Positions 54,069 through 64,000 of a stretch of DNA of 64,000 nt are shown piece by piece. The notes beneath the pieces are model-generated. The model was not told the origin of the DNA. It was given only the letters and a program-made list of their open reading frames with translations, and searched no databases. The translations under genes and the position numbers were made by a program. The DNA is from Bacillus altitudinis 41KF2b (GTDB lineage: Bacteria; Bacillota; Bacilli; Bacillales; Bacillaceae), in assembly GCF_000691145.1 (NCBI RefSeq), contig NZ_ASJC01000003.1:248001-312000 (forward strand), in the 5' to 3' direction. Position 1 is the stretch's first letter; every line of letters begins with the position of its first letter.

Positions 54069-55771
54069 TATTGATGCTGATATTCTTTTTCTTGCTGAGT
54101 TAAAAGCTTCTGGACGGCTCCAGGTGATGCTTTTTCGACAGCTGCTGCTGCCACTTCAAATGAATCGTTATAATCATAGGCATAAAATCTTCGTTCTGCC
54201 TCTTTTAATTGCTCTGAAAGAATGTGGTTTTGACTTCTAAACCGGTTGCCATATTGTATAATCCGTTCAATTTGATCCACTTTACGAAGCATGTCATGTG
54301 TTTCATCAACCACATGTCTGACTGTTTCAGAGGCTTCTTTTAATTGCTGGTTCACTGCTGGCATATTCAGCGGCAAATTCTCTAGCTGCTCCTGCACTTG
54401 CTGAATCATCTCCTGCGCTTTTTCAGCACGATCTTTGATGTCAGCAGGTACACCTGGAATGTTGCTTTTGTGCAGCTGGCGCACTGTATCTGTCAACATG
54501 GTTTTAAGTTCAGCCAATGTTTCTCTTGCCTGTAATTCTTCTTTTCGTAACGATTGAAGGTGATCTTTAAACGCTTCATGAAGTGTTTTGGCATCCTCAA
54601 TAAAGGTCTCAAGCTGATTGATTTCATCCATTAATAATGTGTATGCGACATGGTCACGATCAAGCTTCTCTCGTATTTGCTTCATAAGCTTTTCAATTTC
54701 TTCTAATCGTTTTTCGAATGCTTTCTGCTGATCCAGCTCTCCTGCTGTCAGCTTGTAGCTTTCTTTCACAAGAGCCGTTTCTGCCTTTGTCTGCGTGTGG
54801 TCTTGTTCAAGTTTTTCAAATGCTTCGGTCAGCTCAGGCATTTTGCTCTTGATTTCCTGACCTGCTTCTACTTCTGCTTCTAGCTGATCATACAGCGTCT
54901 GAATCGCATCATCAATCATTTGCAGAATGCTTGATGCTTCATCTAAGTTGAGTTCATCAATCAGCAGCTTCTCCGCACGGGTCAGCTGTTTATTCAAGTT
55001 CTCCAGCTCTTTTGTGATCTGGATGTGCTCTAGCTTGTAGCCTTTGTCTGTCATTTCTTTATAACCGTCTTTCAGTTTCGTCAGCTGACCTGGCACAGTT
55101 TGTTTACAATCTGCGATGAGCTTCGGTACATCATTGATATATAATTGCAGCTGATCGAGTCTGCGGTCTTGCTCAAGCAAAATTTTCCTTGCTGTCATGT
55201 AGTTTCCGTTTTCTGTCTCTTCTTCATACTGCTTGATCCCTTCCCAGGCCTCATCTAAGTCCTGCTCCATTTTGTCATAAAGGGTGCCGTATAAATGGCT
55301 GTAAGCAAGTAGATTTTTTCGTACCGTTTGATATTGCTCTTTGACCTTCTCGATGTCTTTTCGGTTTTGCTCTTCACTTGTGACAAGGTCTGCAATCTCT
55401 TTTAAAATGTCTTCGATGTTTGAATCAGCAGCGGTGAGCAGATCTCCTATATGTGCAAGAACTTGCTTTGCTTTGGAGAATCGATATTTATCAGAATACT
55501 CCTCTGCATCATATAATAGCTCCTCTACCTTTGGAAGATGGGCTGTGACGATATCGTCCCACTCTGCACGCCATCTTTCAAAAAACTGCTCTGTTTCTCC
55601 GGTCATTTTTAAATGTTTGATTTTTGAAATTTCTTCTACAATTGATCTGTTTAAAATTTCGATTTTCCATGCTTCCAATCGGTCAATCTCTTTATATATA
55701 TTTTTTCTGAGGAAATAACCGACTGAAAACAAAGCAAGCAAAATGACAATTAAACCGATGATAAACTCCAT
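54068..55771 (-). CDS. ezrA: septation ring formation regulator EzrA
   Basis: EzrA is a membrane-anchored, spectrin-like coiled-coil protein that inhibits FtsZ polymerisation away from midcell and links division with wall synthesis. The 567-residue protein has one N-terminal membrane segment (MEFIIGLIVILLALFSVGYFL), then alternating helices and coiled coils rich in Glu, Lys and Leu up to the C-terminus. The conserved C-terminal patch IIQYGNRFRSQNHILSEQLKEAERRF (positions about 516-541) is the QNR-like region important for septal function. The ATG at 55771 follows AAGGGGGC. It lies between braB and hisJ as in B. subtilis. Confidence 0.95.
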   Translation of the reverse strand: MEFIIGLIVILLALFSVGYFLRKNIYKEIDRLEAWKIEILNRSIVEEISKIKHLKMTGETEQFFERWRAEWDDIVTAHLPKVEELLYDAEEYSDKYRFSKAKQVLAHIGDLLTAADSNIEDILKEIADLVTSEEQNRKDIEKVKEQYQTVRKNLLAYSHLYGTLYDKMEQDLDEAWEGIKQYEEETENGNYMTARKILLEQDRRLDQLQLYINDVPKLIADCKQTVPGQLTKLKDGYKEMTDKGYKLEHIQITKELENLNKQLTRAEKLLIDELNLDEASSILQMIDDAIQTLYDQLEAEVEAGQEIKSKMPELTEAFEKLEQDHTQTKAETALVKESYKLTAGELDQQKAFEKRLEEIEKLMKQIREKLDRDHVAYTLLMDEINQLETFIEDAKTLHEAFKDHLQSLRKEELQARETLAELKTMLTDTVRQLHKSNIPGVPADIKDRAEKAQEMIQQVQEQLENLPLNMPAVNQQLKEASETVRHVVDETHDMLRKVDQIERIIQYGNRFRSQNHILSEQLKEAERRFYAYDYNDSFEVAAAAVEKASPGAVQKLLTQQEKEYQHQ

Positions 55772-56107
55772 AATGAGCCCCCTTGTTGTGATCTAAGTGA
55801 TGTCAGGGTAGTGTCCCGAGTAGACCTGAGAACCCTTTCGTGTCCGCTTTGCATTTGTTTTTTATAAGCAGGATTGTATTTTTGCCAATACGATCCATTC
55901 ACGGTTTTATGTATGTTTTTTCAAGAAAGTCATTCAGGCTTTCTATCATTTGATCACATGTATTGATGTGACCTGTTTTTATGTATGCGGAAGCTGTCGT
56001 TTTCATTGTTATTATGATACCATGTAACCAGCATTTTTGGTCATGATTTTTCATTATTTTCGCTGATAAACATGACGTTTTTCAAAATATCGACAAGAGG
56101 TGACGAC
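55772..56107. other. ezrA-hisJ divergent intergenic region
   Basis: The region should hold both promoters; no sharp -35/-10 pair was found. TCACAT and ATGTGA (55954-55959 and 55966-55971) form an inverted repeat of unknown role. Confidence 0.5.
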
Positions 56108-56923
56108 ATGTTGAAACAAGATGCACATTTACATACGCCATTTTGCCCGCACGGTACGCTTGATCCTTTTCATTCTTATATTGAAAAAGCAATGAAAAAG
56201 GGATTTGATTCCATCACCTTTACCGAGCATGCCCCGCTGCCTCCTTCGTTTCGAGATCCAACGCCTGAGCAGGATAGTGCCATGAAGCTTCAAGACCTTG
56301 AAGCGTATTTGACGAAGCTGGATCAGCTGAAACAGGAATACAAAGGACAGTTAATAGTAAAAACTGGGCTTGAGGTCGACTATATCAAAGAGTATGAAGA
56401 GGAAACAAGTGCCTTTTTAGACTGCTACGGCCCTGAACTAGACGATAGCATTTTATCTGTTCACTTTCTTCCTGCTGGCAATGATTATATTTGTCTTGAT
56501 TTTGATGAGCACGCCTTCAAGCAGCTGATCAGTATCTATGGCAGCACCGAACACGTCTATCAAAGCTACTATGACCAAATTCATTCTTCTATTCTATCAT
56601 CTTTAGGTCCATATAAGCCAAAGAGAATCGGTCATATCACCCTTGTCCAGAAATTCAAACAACTTTTCCCATACGAAATGTCGCCAAAACTATGTCAAAG
56701 GGTGACCCTTTGTCTTGAAGAAACGGCAAAAAAAGGCATGTCCTTAGATTTTAATACATCAGGTCTTCGTAAAACATATGCCAGAAGTATCTATTTAGAT
56801 CAATGGATGATCGATCTTGCAAAACAGAAAAAAATTCCGCTCATATTCGGGTCTGATGCCCATCAAGCGGAAGATCTCGGGTATGCGTATGATCAATTTG
56901 AAGACATCATGAGTTTCAGGTGA
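56108..56923 (+). CDS. hisJ: histidinol-phosphatase (PHP family)
   Basis: HisJ removes phosphate from histidinol phosphate in histidine biosynthesis. Starting at the ATG at 56108 (AAGAGGTGAC ribosome site) gives 271 residues, close to B. subtilis HisJ (268). PHP motifs are visible: QDAHLHTPFCPHGT (motif I), ITFTEHAPLP (motif II), IKTGLEVDY-like VKTGLEVDYIKEYE, and the C-terminal FGSDAHQAEDLGYAYDQF with the metal-binding DAH. It is convergent with refZ, and the last 31 bases overlap the refZ 3' end. Confidence 0.92.
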   Translation: MLKQDAHLHTPFCPHGTLDPFHSYIEKAMKKGFDSITFTEHAPLPPSFRDPTPEQDSAMKLQDLEAYLTKLDQLKQEYKGQLIVKTGLEVDYIKEYEEETSAFLDCYGPELDDSILSVHFLPAGNDYICLDFDEHAFKQLISIYGSTEHVYQSYYDQIHSSILSSLGPYKPKRIGHITLVQKFKQLFPYEMSPKLCQRVTLCLEETAKKGMSLDFNTSGLRKTYARSIYLDQWMIDLAKQKKIPLIFGSDAHQAEDLGYAYDQFEDIMSFR

Positions 56924-57558
56924 GGATCAAGTGCGGGTTCATTTGGTTCTAACAGATGATGAAGCGACCGGCTCAGTTCCTTATAGTACGTTTGATAAAA
57001 GTAAGGCTCGCTTGGGTTGATATAAAGCACCTCTGTTAAATATTGCGGCTGCAGATATGGCATCATCAGAAGTGATTTTAGCTGGATCATAAATGATGAG
57101 AGTGACAGCTGCTTACAAATCACATGGGTGCTTTTTCCTTTTTCAATGATGAGCTGAAACAAGTATTTTTCCTTTGTTAAATAGGTGGACATGATTTCCC
57201 TGATCAGCGTTGAATCAATGGTCACTTCTCGATAAACGAAACGGGTTAATTGACGATTTTCATGCTGATAAGATAAAATATCAAAAACCACATGAAGTAA
57301 ACATTCTTTTGCATGACGGGTTTCCATGTGCTGGATGTGCGATTCAATCATCTGAATGTACCCTTCATAAAAATCGGATACGAGCTGCTCGAGCAGCCCT
57401 CCTTTTCCTTGAAAGTAATAAGATATATGGGCAACGTTGACGTTTGCTTCCTTCGCAATCTCACGGACAGAGGTTCCAGAAAATCCTTTTTGGTTAAAAA
57501 GTCTGATGGCAGCTTCAATAATACGGTCTTTTGTTTGCACGGTTGTTGATGTTTTCAT
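56893..57558 (-). CDS. refZ: TetR family regulator of FtsZ (RefZ/YttP)
   Basis: RefZ is a DNA-binding protein of the TetR family that in B. subtilis binds sites around the origin and shapes FtsZ ring position during sporulation. The 221-residue protein starts at the ATG at 57558 (GAGGGGTGAG ribosome site); the longer open frame to 57732 has no ribosome site. The N-terminal helix-turn-helix (TKDRIIEAAIRLFNQKGFSGTSVREIAKEANVNVAHISYYFQGKGGLLEQLV) is clear. The rest is the helical ligand/dimer domain. It is adjacent to hisJ and ytsP as in B. subtilis. Confidence 0.88.
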   Translation of the reverse strand: MKTSTTVQTKDRIIEAAIRLFNQKGFSGTSVREIAKEANVNVAHISYYFQGKGGLLEQLVSDFYEGYIQMIESHIQHMETRHAKECLLHVVFDILSYQHENRQLTRFVYREVTIDSTLIREIMSTYLTKEKYLFQLIIEKGKSTHVICKQLSLSSFMIQLKSLLMMPYLQPQYLTEVLYINPSEPYFYQTYYKELSRSLHHLLEPNEPALDPHLKLMMSSN

Positions 57559-57684
57559 CCGCTCACCCCTCTTCATGTGTACATACTTCAAGGTGAAGGC
57601 GGAAGTTCCTTTAATCATTGCTCGACAAATCCCACATGCGAAGCGCAAGTTATGTATTTTTGAGATAGAAAGTAGGAGATTTTC

Positions 57685-58185
57685 ATGTTTCATGTCGAAA
57701 AACAGTCTGGCGATCCATCGAAAGACTATCAATTACTCATCAAGCAAGTAGAAGCGATTACGGATGGTGAACCTGATCTCATTGCCAACCTAGCCAATGC
57801 TGCGGCGCTGCTTTATCACTCGCTTCCTGAAGTCAATTGGGCTGGATTTTATTTAGCAAAAGACGGAGAGCTTGTGCTTGGTCCATTCAACGGACTGCCC
57901 GCATGTGTACGCATTCCTTCTGGAAAAGGGGTTTGCGGTACAGCATTTGCGACAGGTGATGTACAGCGTATCGCTGATGTGCATGCATTCCCTGGTCATA
58001 TTGCATGTGATGCAGCATCGCAATCTGAAATTGTGATCCCACTTAAAGTAAATGGACAAATCATTGGGGTACTCGATATTGACAGTCCAGTGAAAGATCG
58101 TTTCAATGCAATAGATGAAACGTACTTAGTTCAATTTACAGAGGTTGTCCAAAATGCGTTATCAGCATCTACTGATGTGTCATGA
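57685..58185 (+). CDS. ytsP: free methionine-(R)-sulfoxide reductase, GAF domain protein YtsP
   Basis: A 166-residue GAF-domain enzyme reducing free methionine-(R)-sulfoxide (fRMsr). The three cysteines of the family are present in PACVRIPSGKGVCGTA and GHIACDAAS. EVNWAGFYLAKDGELVLGPFNG and SEIVIPLKVNGQIIGVLDIDSP are typical GAF segments. The ATG at 57685 has TAGGAGA eight bases upstream. It is divergent from refZ and upstream of rpsD, the same order as in B. subtilis. It defends against oxidation of methionine. Confidence 0.9.
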   Translation: MFHVEKQSGDPSKDYQLLIKQVEAITDGEPDLIANLANAAALLYHSLPEVNWAGFYLAKDGELVLGPFNGLPACVRIPSGKGVCGTAFATGDVQRIADVHAFPGHIACDAASQSEIVIPLKVNGQIIGVLDIDSPVKDRFNAIDETYLVQFTEVVQNALSASTDVS

Positions 58186-58191
58186 TACTTG

Positions 58192-58219
58192 AAAAGCAGA
58201 CAATGCGTCTGCTTTTTTG
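58192..58219 (+). terminator. Rho-independent terminator after ytsP
   Basis: AAAAGCAGAC (58192-58201) and GTCTGCTTTT (58207-58216) form a perfect stem running into TTTT. Confidence 0.9.
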
Positions 58220-58277
58220 TTTTGCTTTCTTCCCGAATGAATGCCGACCACGTTTGACCTTCTCCTCTTTAAATAGG

Positions 58278-58306
58278 TTGACTTCTCCTATCTGGCGTCA
58301 TATAAT
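58278..58306 (+). promoter_or_regulatory. predicted sigma-A promoter of rpsD
   Basis: TTGACT (58278-58283), 17 bases and TATAAT (58301-58306), almost consensus, 190 bases upstream of rpsD. Confidence 0.85.
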
Positions 58307-59098
<792 letters not shown>

Positions 59099-59129
59099 TT
59101 TCATGACTCTCTCAGAGAGTGATCAAACA

Positions 59130-59173
59130 AACCCTAGAGACCTTGATTGTTCAAGGATTTCTAGGGTTTTTTG
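59130..59173 (+). terminator. Rho-independent terminator after rpsD
   Basis: ACCCTAGA (59131-59138) and CCTTGA pair with TCAAGG and TCTAGGG on the other side, with small internal mismatches, and a run of six T follows. Confidence 0.9.
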
Positions 59174-59334
59174 TTTGGTCTTTTGTACGATACTCTCTAG
59201 CTACAAATTTACACACAAGAAAATTAGAACACCGATTACTCTTTACTCTTTTTCGTTTTCCTCTTACAATTACATTTACTGGATAACTCACAACTTAAAA
59301 CAATAATGTAAAGAACGTTAAGGAGGAAAGCAAT

Positions 59335-59895
59335 TTGTCGATTATTTCATTTATGTTAGCACTTATGCTCATTTCAATTGTTATCTATGCGATTTTGAGA
59401 AAGACAAAAGTTGTCGATGAAGCGCCTGGAGCTATCGCTGAAATTCTCCTCATTTTACTCATCTTTTTTTCGATTAGTTTTGTCATCATCATTCCAAGTT
59501 CTGTACTTTATGTTGTTTCATTAGGAGTGAATTTTCTTTTTGGAGAATATATTACCTATGCATCATTTCTTTCATTATTGACCTTCTGTCTATTCGTCAG
59601 TGGGATTGTTCTTTTTTGGTCGATCTTTTTAGTATTCATTGGTAAAGGAATTTCCTCTTTGCTAAGATTTCCTCAATGGTTCACGTTTATCTTTGAATTT
59701 TTACTCTCATGGATCGTTGTGCATTTCTCAATTAAGTTTGTCCTTAATATGAACATAGTCAATGTCTCCATTTGGGAGCACGGCACACTCATTTTATCTT
59801 TCTTTGTCAGCTTCTTATTTATTGGAATTGATCTCATCTACTCAAGTATTGAACAACGAAAACAGCCGCTGGATGAACAAGCAAAAAGCTCCTAG
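59335..59895 (+). CDS. hypothetical membrane protein (186 residues)
   Basis: A 186-residue hydrophobic protein with five predicted membrane segments (for example SIISFMLALMLISIVIYAIL, LLILLIFFSISFVIIIPSSVL and FIFEFLLSWIVVHFSIKFVL) and short charged loops; the C-terminus is hydrophilic. I recognise no family and propose no function. The TTG at 59335 has AAGGAGG seven bases before it, which makes it a solid gene. It lies between rpsD and an isochorismatase-like gene, with a shared bidirectional terminator at its end, in a stretch that B. subtilis lacks as far as I recall. Confidence 0.75.
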   Translation: MSIISFMLALMLISIVIYAILRKTKVVDEAPGAIAEILLILLIFFSISFVIIIPSSVLYVVSLGVNFLFGEYITYASFLSLLTFCLFVSGIVLFWSIFLVFIGKGISSLLRFPQWFTFIFEFLLSWIVVHFSIKFVLNMNIVNVSIWEHGTLILSFFVSFLFIGIDLIYSSIEQRKQPLDEQAKSS

Positions 59896-59917
59896 AGATG
59901 ATTCTAGGAGCTTTTGC
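59881..59917. terminator. bidirectional terminator between the membrane protein and the hydrolase
   Basis: AAGCTCCTAGA and TCTAGGAGCTT form the stem with A and T tracts. It includes the stop codons of both convergent genes. Confidence 0.85.
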
Positions 59918-60473
59918 TTGCCCAATTTGTGATCAGCTGCTCAGTTGTCAGGATAGTCGCAAATTCGTCATGCAGTGTTGCAAGTGAAAGGCGATGGATC
60001 GTTTCTGGATCATAGTATGTACCGGTTTGATCTGCGAGTCCAAAGGCGGCTGTTGCATCCGACATGAGGTATGTCTCAAAGCCTAGGTTTCCACTCATTC
60101 TTGTTGTGGTAGATACGCAGTGCGGTGTTGTAAGTCCAGCAATCACAACAGTGTCGATCTCGTTTGATCTTAGTTGTTCCTCTAAGTTTGTACCTATAAA
60201 GCTACTGTTGACTTTCTTTTGTATGACCGTTTCTTCATCTAGCGGTTTGGCGATCTCTTTGAAGGAGTGCCCTTCATTTGCTGGATGAAATAAGGAGTGC
60301 GGCTGATCCGATGTATGCTGAATATGAATGACTGTCCAGCCTTTTTCTCTCCAAAACGTCAATAGACGACTGATATTCTTCTCTGCATCTAGGTTATTCC
60401 GTTCTCCCCATTTTTCGTGCTCGAATGCTTTCTGTACATCAACCATAATCAAAGCCTTTTGATGTTGTTGCAC
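59904..60473 (-). CDS. isochorismatase family cysteine hydrolase
   Basis: A 189-residue cysteine hydrolase of the isochorismatase-like family. The catalytic triad is visible: aspartate in ALIMVDVQKAF (near the N-terminus), lysine in VIQKKVNSSFIG, and cysteine in GLTTPHCVSTTTRM. The enzyme probably cleaves an amide or nicotinamide-like compound; the substrate is unknown. The start is a GTG at 60473 with GGAGGTG seven bases upstream; the longer frame to 60602 has no ribosome site. It is convergent with the unknown membrane protein. Confidence 0.87.
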   Translation of the reverse strand: MQQHQKALIMVDVQKAFEHEKWGERNNLDAEKNISRLLTFWREKGWTVIHIQHTSDQPHSLFHPANEGHSFKEIAKPLDEETVIQKKVNSSFIGTNLEEQLRSNEIDTVVIAGLTTPHCVSTTTRMSGNLGFETYLMSDATAAFGLADQTGTYYDPETIHRLSLATLHDEFATILTTEQLITNWASKSS

Positions 60474-60552
60474 AAATCCCCACCTCCAAAGAATCTGAAT
60501 CATTACTTGTAGTGTAAGGAATGGTGGTTGATTTGTACATGTTTTTATTTGG

Positions 60553-60765
60553 CTATGTACGATGTTTTGTCTGTTTTTGCAGTAAAAAGACAAACCACAC
60601 ACTGGCTATTAAGTAATAGATACCAATGATGGATGTACAATTAGATATGACTTCTGCCCATTGCACTGATTTGACGATTGCCATCCAGATCATATAGATA
60701 ATCAGAAATGAACATGGGAAATAGAGAAAGTAGCCTAAGAAATATTGTTTGAGTTTTTGCGTCAT
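60553..60765 (-). CDS. hypothetical small membrane protein (70 residues)
   Basis: A 70-residue protein with two hydrophobic segments (YFLGYFLYFPCSFLIIYMIW and CTSIIGIYYLIASVWFVFLL) and a basic C-terminus. The ATG at 60765 has AGGAGG seven bases upstream. It stands alone on the minus strand between lipA and the isochorismatase gene. No family is recognised and no function can be proposed. The arrangement of two membrane helices with a short loop suggests an integral membrane peptide. Confidence 0.65.
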   Translation of the reverse strand: MTQKLKQYFLGYFLYFPCSFLIIYMIWMAIVKSVQWAEVISNCTSIIGIYYLIASVWFVFLLQKQTKHRT

Positions 60766-60825
60766 CTTTTATCCTCCTAAAAACCTTCTGCAACACCTAG
60801 TAGACCCTATATAACCATGACATCA

Positions 60826-60855
60826 AAAAAGACAGCACAAATCGCTGTCTTTTTC
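60826..60855 (-). terminator. terminator after the lipase
   Basis: AAAAAGACAGC and GCTGTCTTTTT form a perfect 11-base stem just past the lipA stop codon. Confidence 0.9.
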
Positions 60856-60860
60856 ATTTT

Positions 60861-61508
60861 TTAATTCGTATTCTGTCCTCCGCCATTCAATCCTTCTTTC
60901 ACATAGCCCTTGACTTGGCTTGAGGTTAATAGACCGATATGTCCAACGCCGTGGATGAGGACGTTTCTCGCGCCAATTAAGCGTGAGAGGCTGTTGACGA
61001 CAATGAGATCGGCTGAGCTATAGACAGATGTGTAAAGAATTTTTTGATTTGGATCGGTGCCTGGTAATGCTCTGAGTGATACGAGTCCATTCGCTCCACC
61101 AAGTGTGACGACGTTTTCAATTTTATCTCCGCCGTCTAGGTTTTTAATATAGTATAACGTGTTCGCACCACCCATACTATGAGCCACAATATCTACTTTT
61201 TTGGCGCCCGTTTTGGCTAGTACATCTTTGACGAATCTAGAGAGCCTCGGGCCATTGTTCAGGTTATTACCTGTTTTGTCTATGAAATCGATTGCAAAAA
61301 GTTGGTTTTGATCCCATCCCTGTGATACCAAGTATCGTTTGATCGAAGCAAAGTTATAAGACGCACCGCCCATACCATGCACCATCACAACCGGATTATG
61401 CGCAGCCGCTTTGGCTTCTTTCGGCTGGATGAAGGCCATTGAACCTAGCACTAAGGCAAGGGCAACAAGAATTTGCAAACTCTTTTTCTTAAATCGAATC
61501 ACTTTCAT
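60861..61508 (-). CDS. lipA: secreted triacylglycerol lipase (family I.4)
   Basis: A 215-residue secreted lipase. The signal peptide (1-34) is basic, then hydrophobic, and ends in AKA, giving a mature enzyme of 181 residues beginning [14 protein letters not shown]. The nucleophile lies in AHSMGG (mature Ser77), where the family has Ala in place of the first glycine of the GXSXG motif. Asp133 (SSADLIV) and His156 (GVGHIGLL) complete the triad. This is the small lidless lipase of B. subtilis and B. pumilus. The ATG at 61508 has AAGGGGGAAT. It acts outside the cell on esters of medium to long chains. Confidence 0.95.
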   Translation of the reverse strand: MKVIRFKKKSLQILVALALVLGSMAFIQPKEAKAAAHNPVVMVHGMGGASYNFASIKRYLVSQGWDQNQLFAIDFIDKTGNNLNNGPRLSRFVKDVLAKTGAKKVDIVAHSMGGANTLYYIKNLDGGDKIENVVTLGGANGLVSLRALPGTDPNQKILYTSVYSSADLIVVNSLSRLIGARNVLIHGVGHIGLLTSSQVKGYVKEGLNGGGQNTN

Positions 61509-61711
61509 TCCCCCTTATTCATCTTATTCGACTCTATTTTATACAAGAAAAATATGTCAGAAAAGTGAACAAGGTAATGTTTTATGAGATGATTTTACAG
61601 CACAATACCTAATGAAAAAGCACCATGGTCTTTTTGAAATTAAAACAAAAAGACTACGAGCCTCTCTATCTTTCATATATAATGTGAATAGACAAAAGGA
61701 GGTTCTACTAG

Positions 61712-62053
61712 ATGCTATTTACTCAAACACCTGCACCACCTTACTATGCAGTCATTTTCACATCAAAACGAACGAAGGTTGAGCAGAAAGAATACGCTGC
61801 TGCTGCTCAAAAAATGGAACAATTAGCGAAAGAACTAGACGGGTTTCTTGGAATAGAAAGTGCACGAGATGAACATGGTGTTGGAATCACTGTCTCTTAC
61901 TGGGATTCATTAGCAGCCATCAAAGAATGGAAAGCACATACAGCACATCAGCGTGTTCAAAAAAAAGGAAAAAAAGATTGGTATGAATCCTATACAACCC
62001 GAATTTGTAAGGTAGAACATGCTTATACAAACGAAGATTCACTTCTTGAATAA
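61712..62053 (+). CDS. antibiotic biosynthesis monooxygenase (ABM) domain protein
   Basis: A 113-residue protein of the ABM dimeric ferredoxin-like fold. Visible are YAVIFTSKRTKVEQKEYAAAAQKMEQLAKELDGFLGIESARDEHGVGITVSYWDSLAAIKEWKAHTAHQRVQKKGKKDWYESYTTRICKV, with the YW/AH pattern of this family. ABM members can be cofactor-free oxygenases or heme-degrading enzymes, but this one may simply bind a small ligand; function unproven. The ATG at 61712 has AAAGGAGG. It is convergent with tyrS with a shared terminator. Confidence 0.85.
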   Translation: MLFTQTPAPPYYAVIFTSKRTKVEQKEYAAAAQKMEQLAKELDGFLGIESARDEHGVGITVSYWDSLAAIKEWKAHTAHQRVQKKGKKDWYESYTTRICKVEHAYTNEDSLLE

Positions 62054-62117
62054 GAAACAGACAAATGAGAGAAAACCGCTCTGTAAAAGCTTAATTCCTA
62101 CTTCTGAATAAAAAAGA

Positions 62118-62155
62118 AAAACACCTCAATGTATATGAACATTTGAGGTGCTTTT
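62118..62155. terminator. bidirectional terminator between the ABM gene and tyrS
   Basis: CACCTCAA and TTGAGGTG arms around a 12-base loop are flanked by A and T tracts. Confidence 0.8.
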
Positions 62156-62181
62156 CATGGTACTTACTGTTTCATAAGGAT

Positions 62182-63474
<1,293 letters not shown>

Positions 63475-63481
63475 TCAACAT

Positions 63482-63765
63482 AAAAAACGCCCCTTCGAAT
63501 GAACGAAGGGACGATATATATCGCGGTACCACCCTGCTTAAAAGACAAAACAACACGTCTTTTCACTTACACTGATAACGGACAGATCCGTTCTTTCACT
63601 AATCAGATAGCATATGCTCCTTTTCGTAAAAGCGGTTCGTGAGGGTAATTCGAATATCTCTTTGTACTGACTCGCACCAGCCGTCAGCTCTCTTGGACAG
63701 GGAAAGATGATTCTACTGAATCTCAGTCAAAACCTTTTCATATTCAACTAAAGTCATTTTTAACA
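63482..63765 (-). promoter_or_regulatory. T-box riboswitch of tyrS
   Basis: On the minus strand AGGGTGGTACCGCG (63523-63536) is the conserved T-box antiterminator motif. It is followed by a terminator hairpin (CGTCCCTTCG and CGAAGGGGCG) with six T. Upstream a long stem I with AGTAGA and AG-bulge-like segments carries a UAC tyrosine codon at 63645-63647 in a specifier-like loop. It senses uncharged tRNA-Tyr. Confidence 0.92.
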
Positions 63766-63798
63766 TACTTTTGATATCAAGTCAACTGACGGAAGTGA

Positions 63799-64000
63799 TT
63801 AATCTTCCATTGTCGAGAGATCGCCAGCAGGTAAATTCAGTTCCCACGCTTTTAGCACACGTCTCATAATTTTACCGCTGCGTGTTTTTGGCAGTTTGTC
63901 TTTAAACTCAATTTCTCTCGGTGCTGCATGTGCAGCGAGTCCTTTTTTCACAAACGTACGAATCTCTTCTTTTAGCTCATCTGTCGGTTCGTATCCGCTT
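63799..64000 (-). CDS. acsA: acetyl-CoA synthetase, C-terminal part (gene runs off the window)
   Basis: Acetyl-CoA synthetase activates acetate to acetyl-CoA with ATP. Only the C-terminal 66 codons are inside the window, ending in DKLPKTRSGKIMRRVLKAW and LPAGDLSTMED. LPKTRSGKIMRRVL is the A10 motif with the catalytic lysine that is acetylated in AcsA. tyrS lies downstream on the same strand with its own promoter and T-box. The order acsA-tyrS is that of B. subtilis, which makes the assignment firm though the catalytic core cannot be seen. Confidence 0.9.
   Translation of the reverse strand, partial: SGYEPTDELKEEIRTFVKKGLAAHAAPREIEFKDKLPKTRSGKIMRRVLKAWELNLPAGDLSTMED

Overview
The window is a chromosomal stretch from a low-GC Firmicute of the genus Bacillus, most likely the Bacillus pumilus group (pumilus, safensis or altitudinis). 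Three things point there: extended synteny with the citZ to acsA region of Bacillus subtilis, an endospore gene set (sspA, ytrHI, ytvI, ytfJ, refZ), and a secreted 215-residue family I.4 lipase. Species assignment is inference; no 16S gene or database search was available. I see no insertion sequence, prophage, CRISPR array, tRNA or rRNA gene.

Bases 1-31985 hold central metabolism and housekeeping genes, mostly on the minus strand. They are citZ (partial), ytwI, ytvI, fxsA, the pfkA-pyk glycolytic pair, accD-accA, the malic enzyme ytsJ, dnaE, the sporulation pair ytrH-ytrI, nrnA, ytpI, ytoI, ytkL, ytkK, an APH-like kinase-fold gene that looks accessory, argG-argH, moaB, ackA, ytxK, tpx, ytfJ, ytfI, yteJ-sppA, nadK2 and dbpA. 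Regulatory sites fit this gene set: CcpA (cre) boxes at citZ and ackA, a sigma-E promoter at ytrH, and a sigma-W promoter at sppA-yteJ.

Bases 32050-46400 are the mosaic part. They hold the cold-sensing membrane fluidity operon des-desK-desR, a Fur-boxed orphan siderophore-binding lipoprotein, and the bacitracin-type detoxification module bceRS and bceAB. The Bce module is split by an opposite-strand cassette made of a PadR repressor and a SEDS (FtsW/RodA-like) protein with an N-terminal HAAS-type helical domain. After it come an amidohydrolase, a quinone-reductase-like flavoprotein divergent from its MarR regulator with two palindromic operators, a 36-residue small membrane protein and a LysE-type exporter. 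I consider the PadR/HAAS-SEDS insertion, with its twin operator, the most interesting feature of the window.

Bases 46400-64000 return to the B. subtilis order: ytcI, sspA, nifZ-thiI, braB (CodY box) with a second BraB-like carrier in tandem, ezrA, hisJ, refZ, ytsP, rpsD (with a structured leader), tyrS (with a T-box leader) and acsA (partial). Between rpsD and tyrS sits a small accessory group: an unknown membrane protein, an isochorismatase-like hydrolase, a 70-residue membrane protein, secreted lipase LipA and an ABM-fold monooxygenase-like protein.
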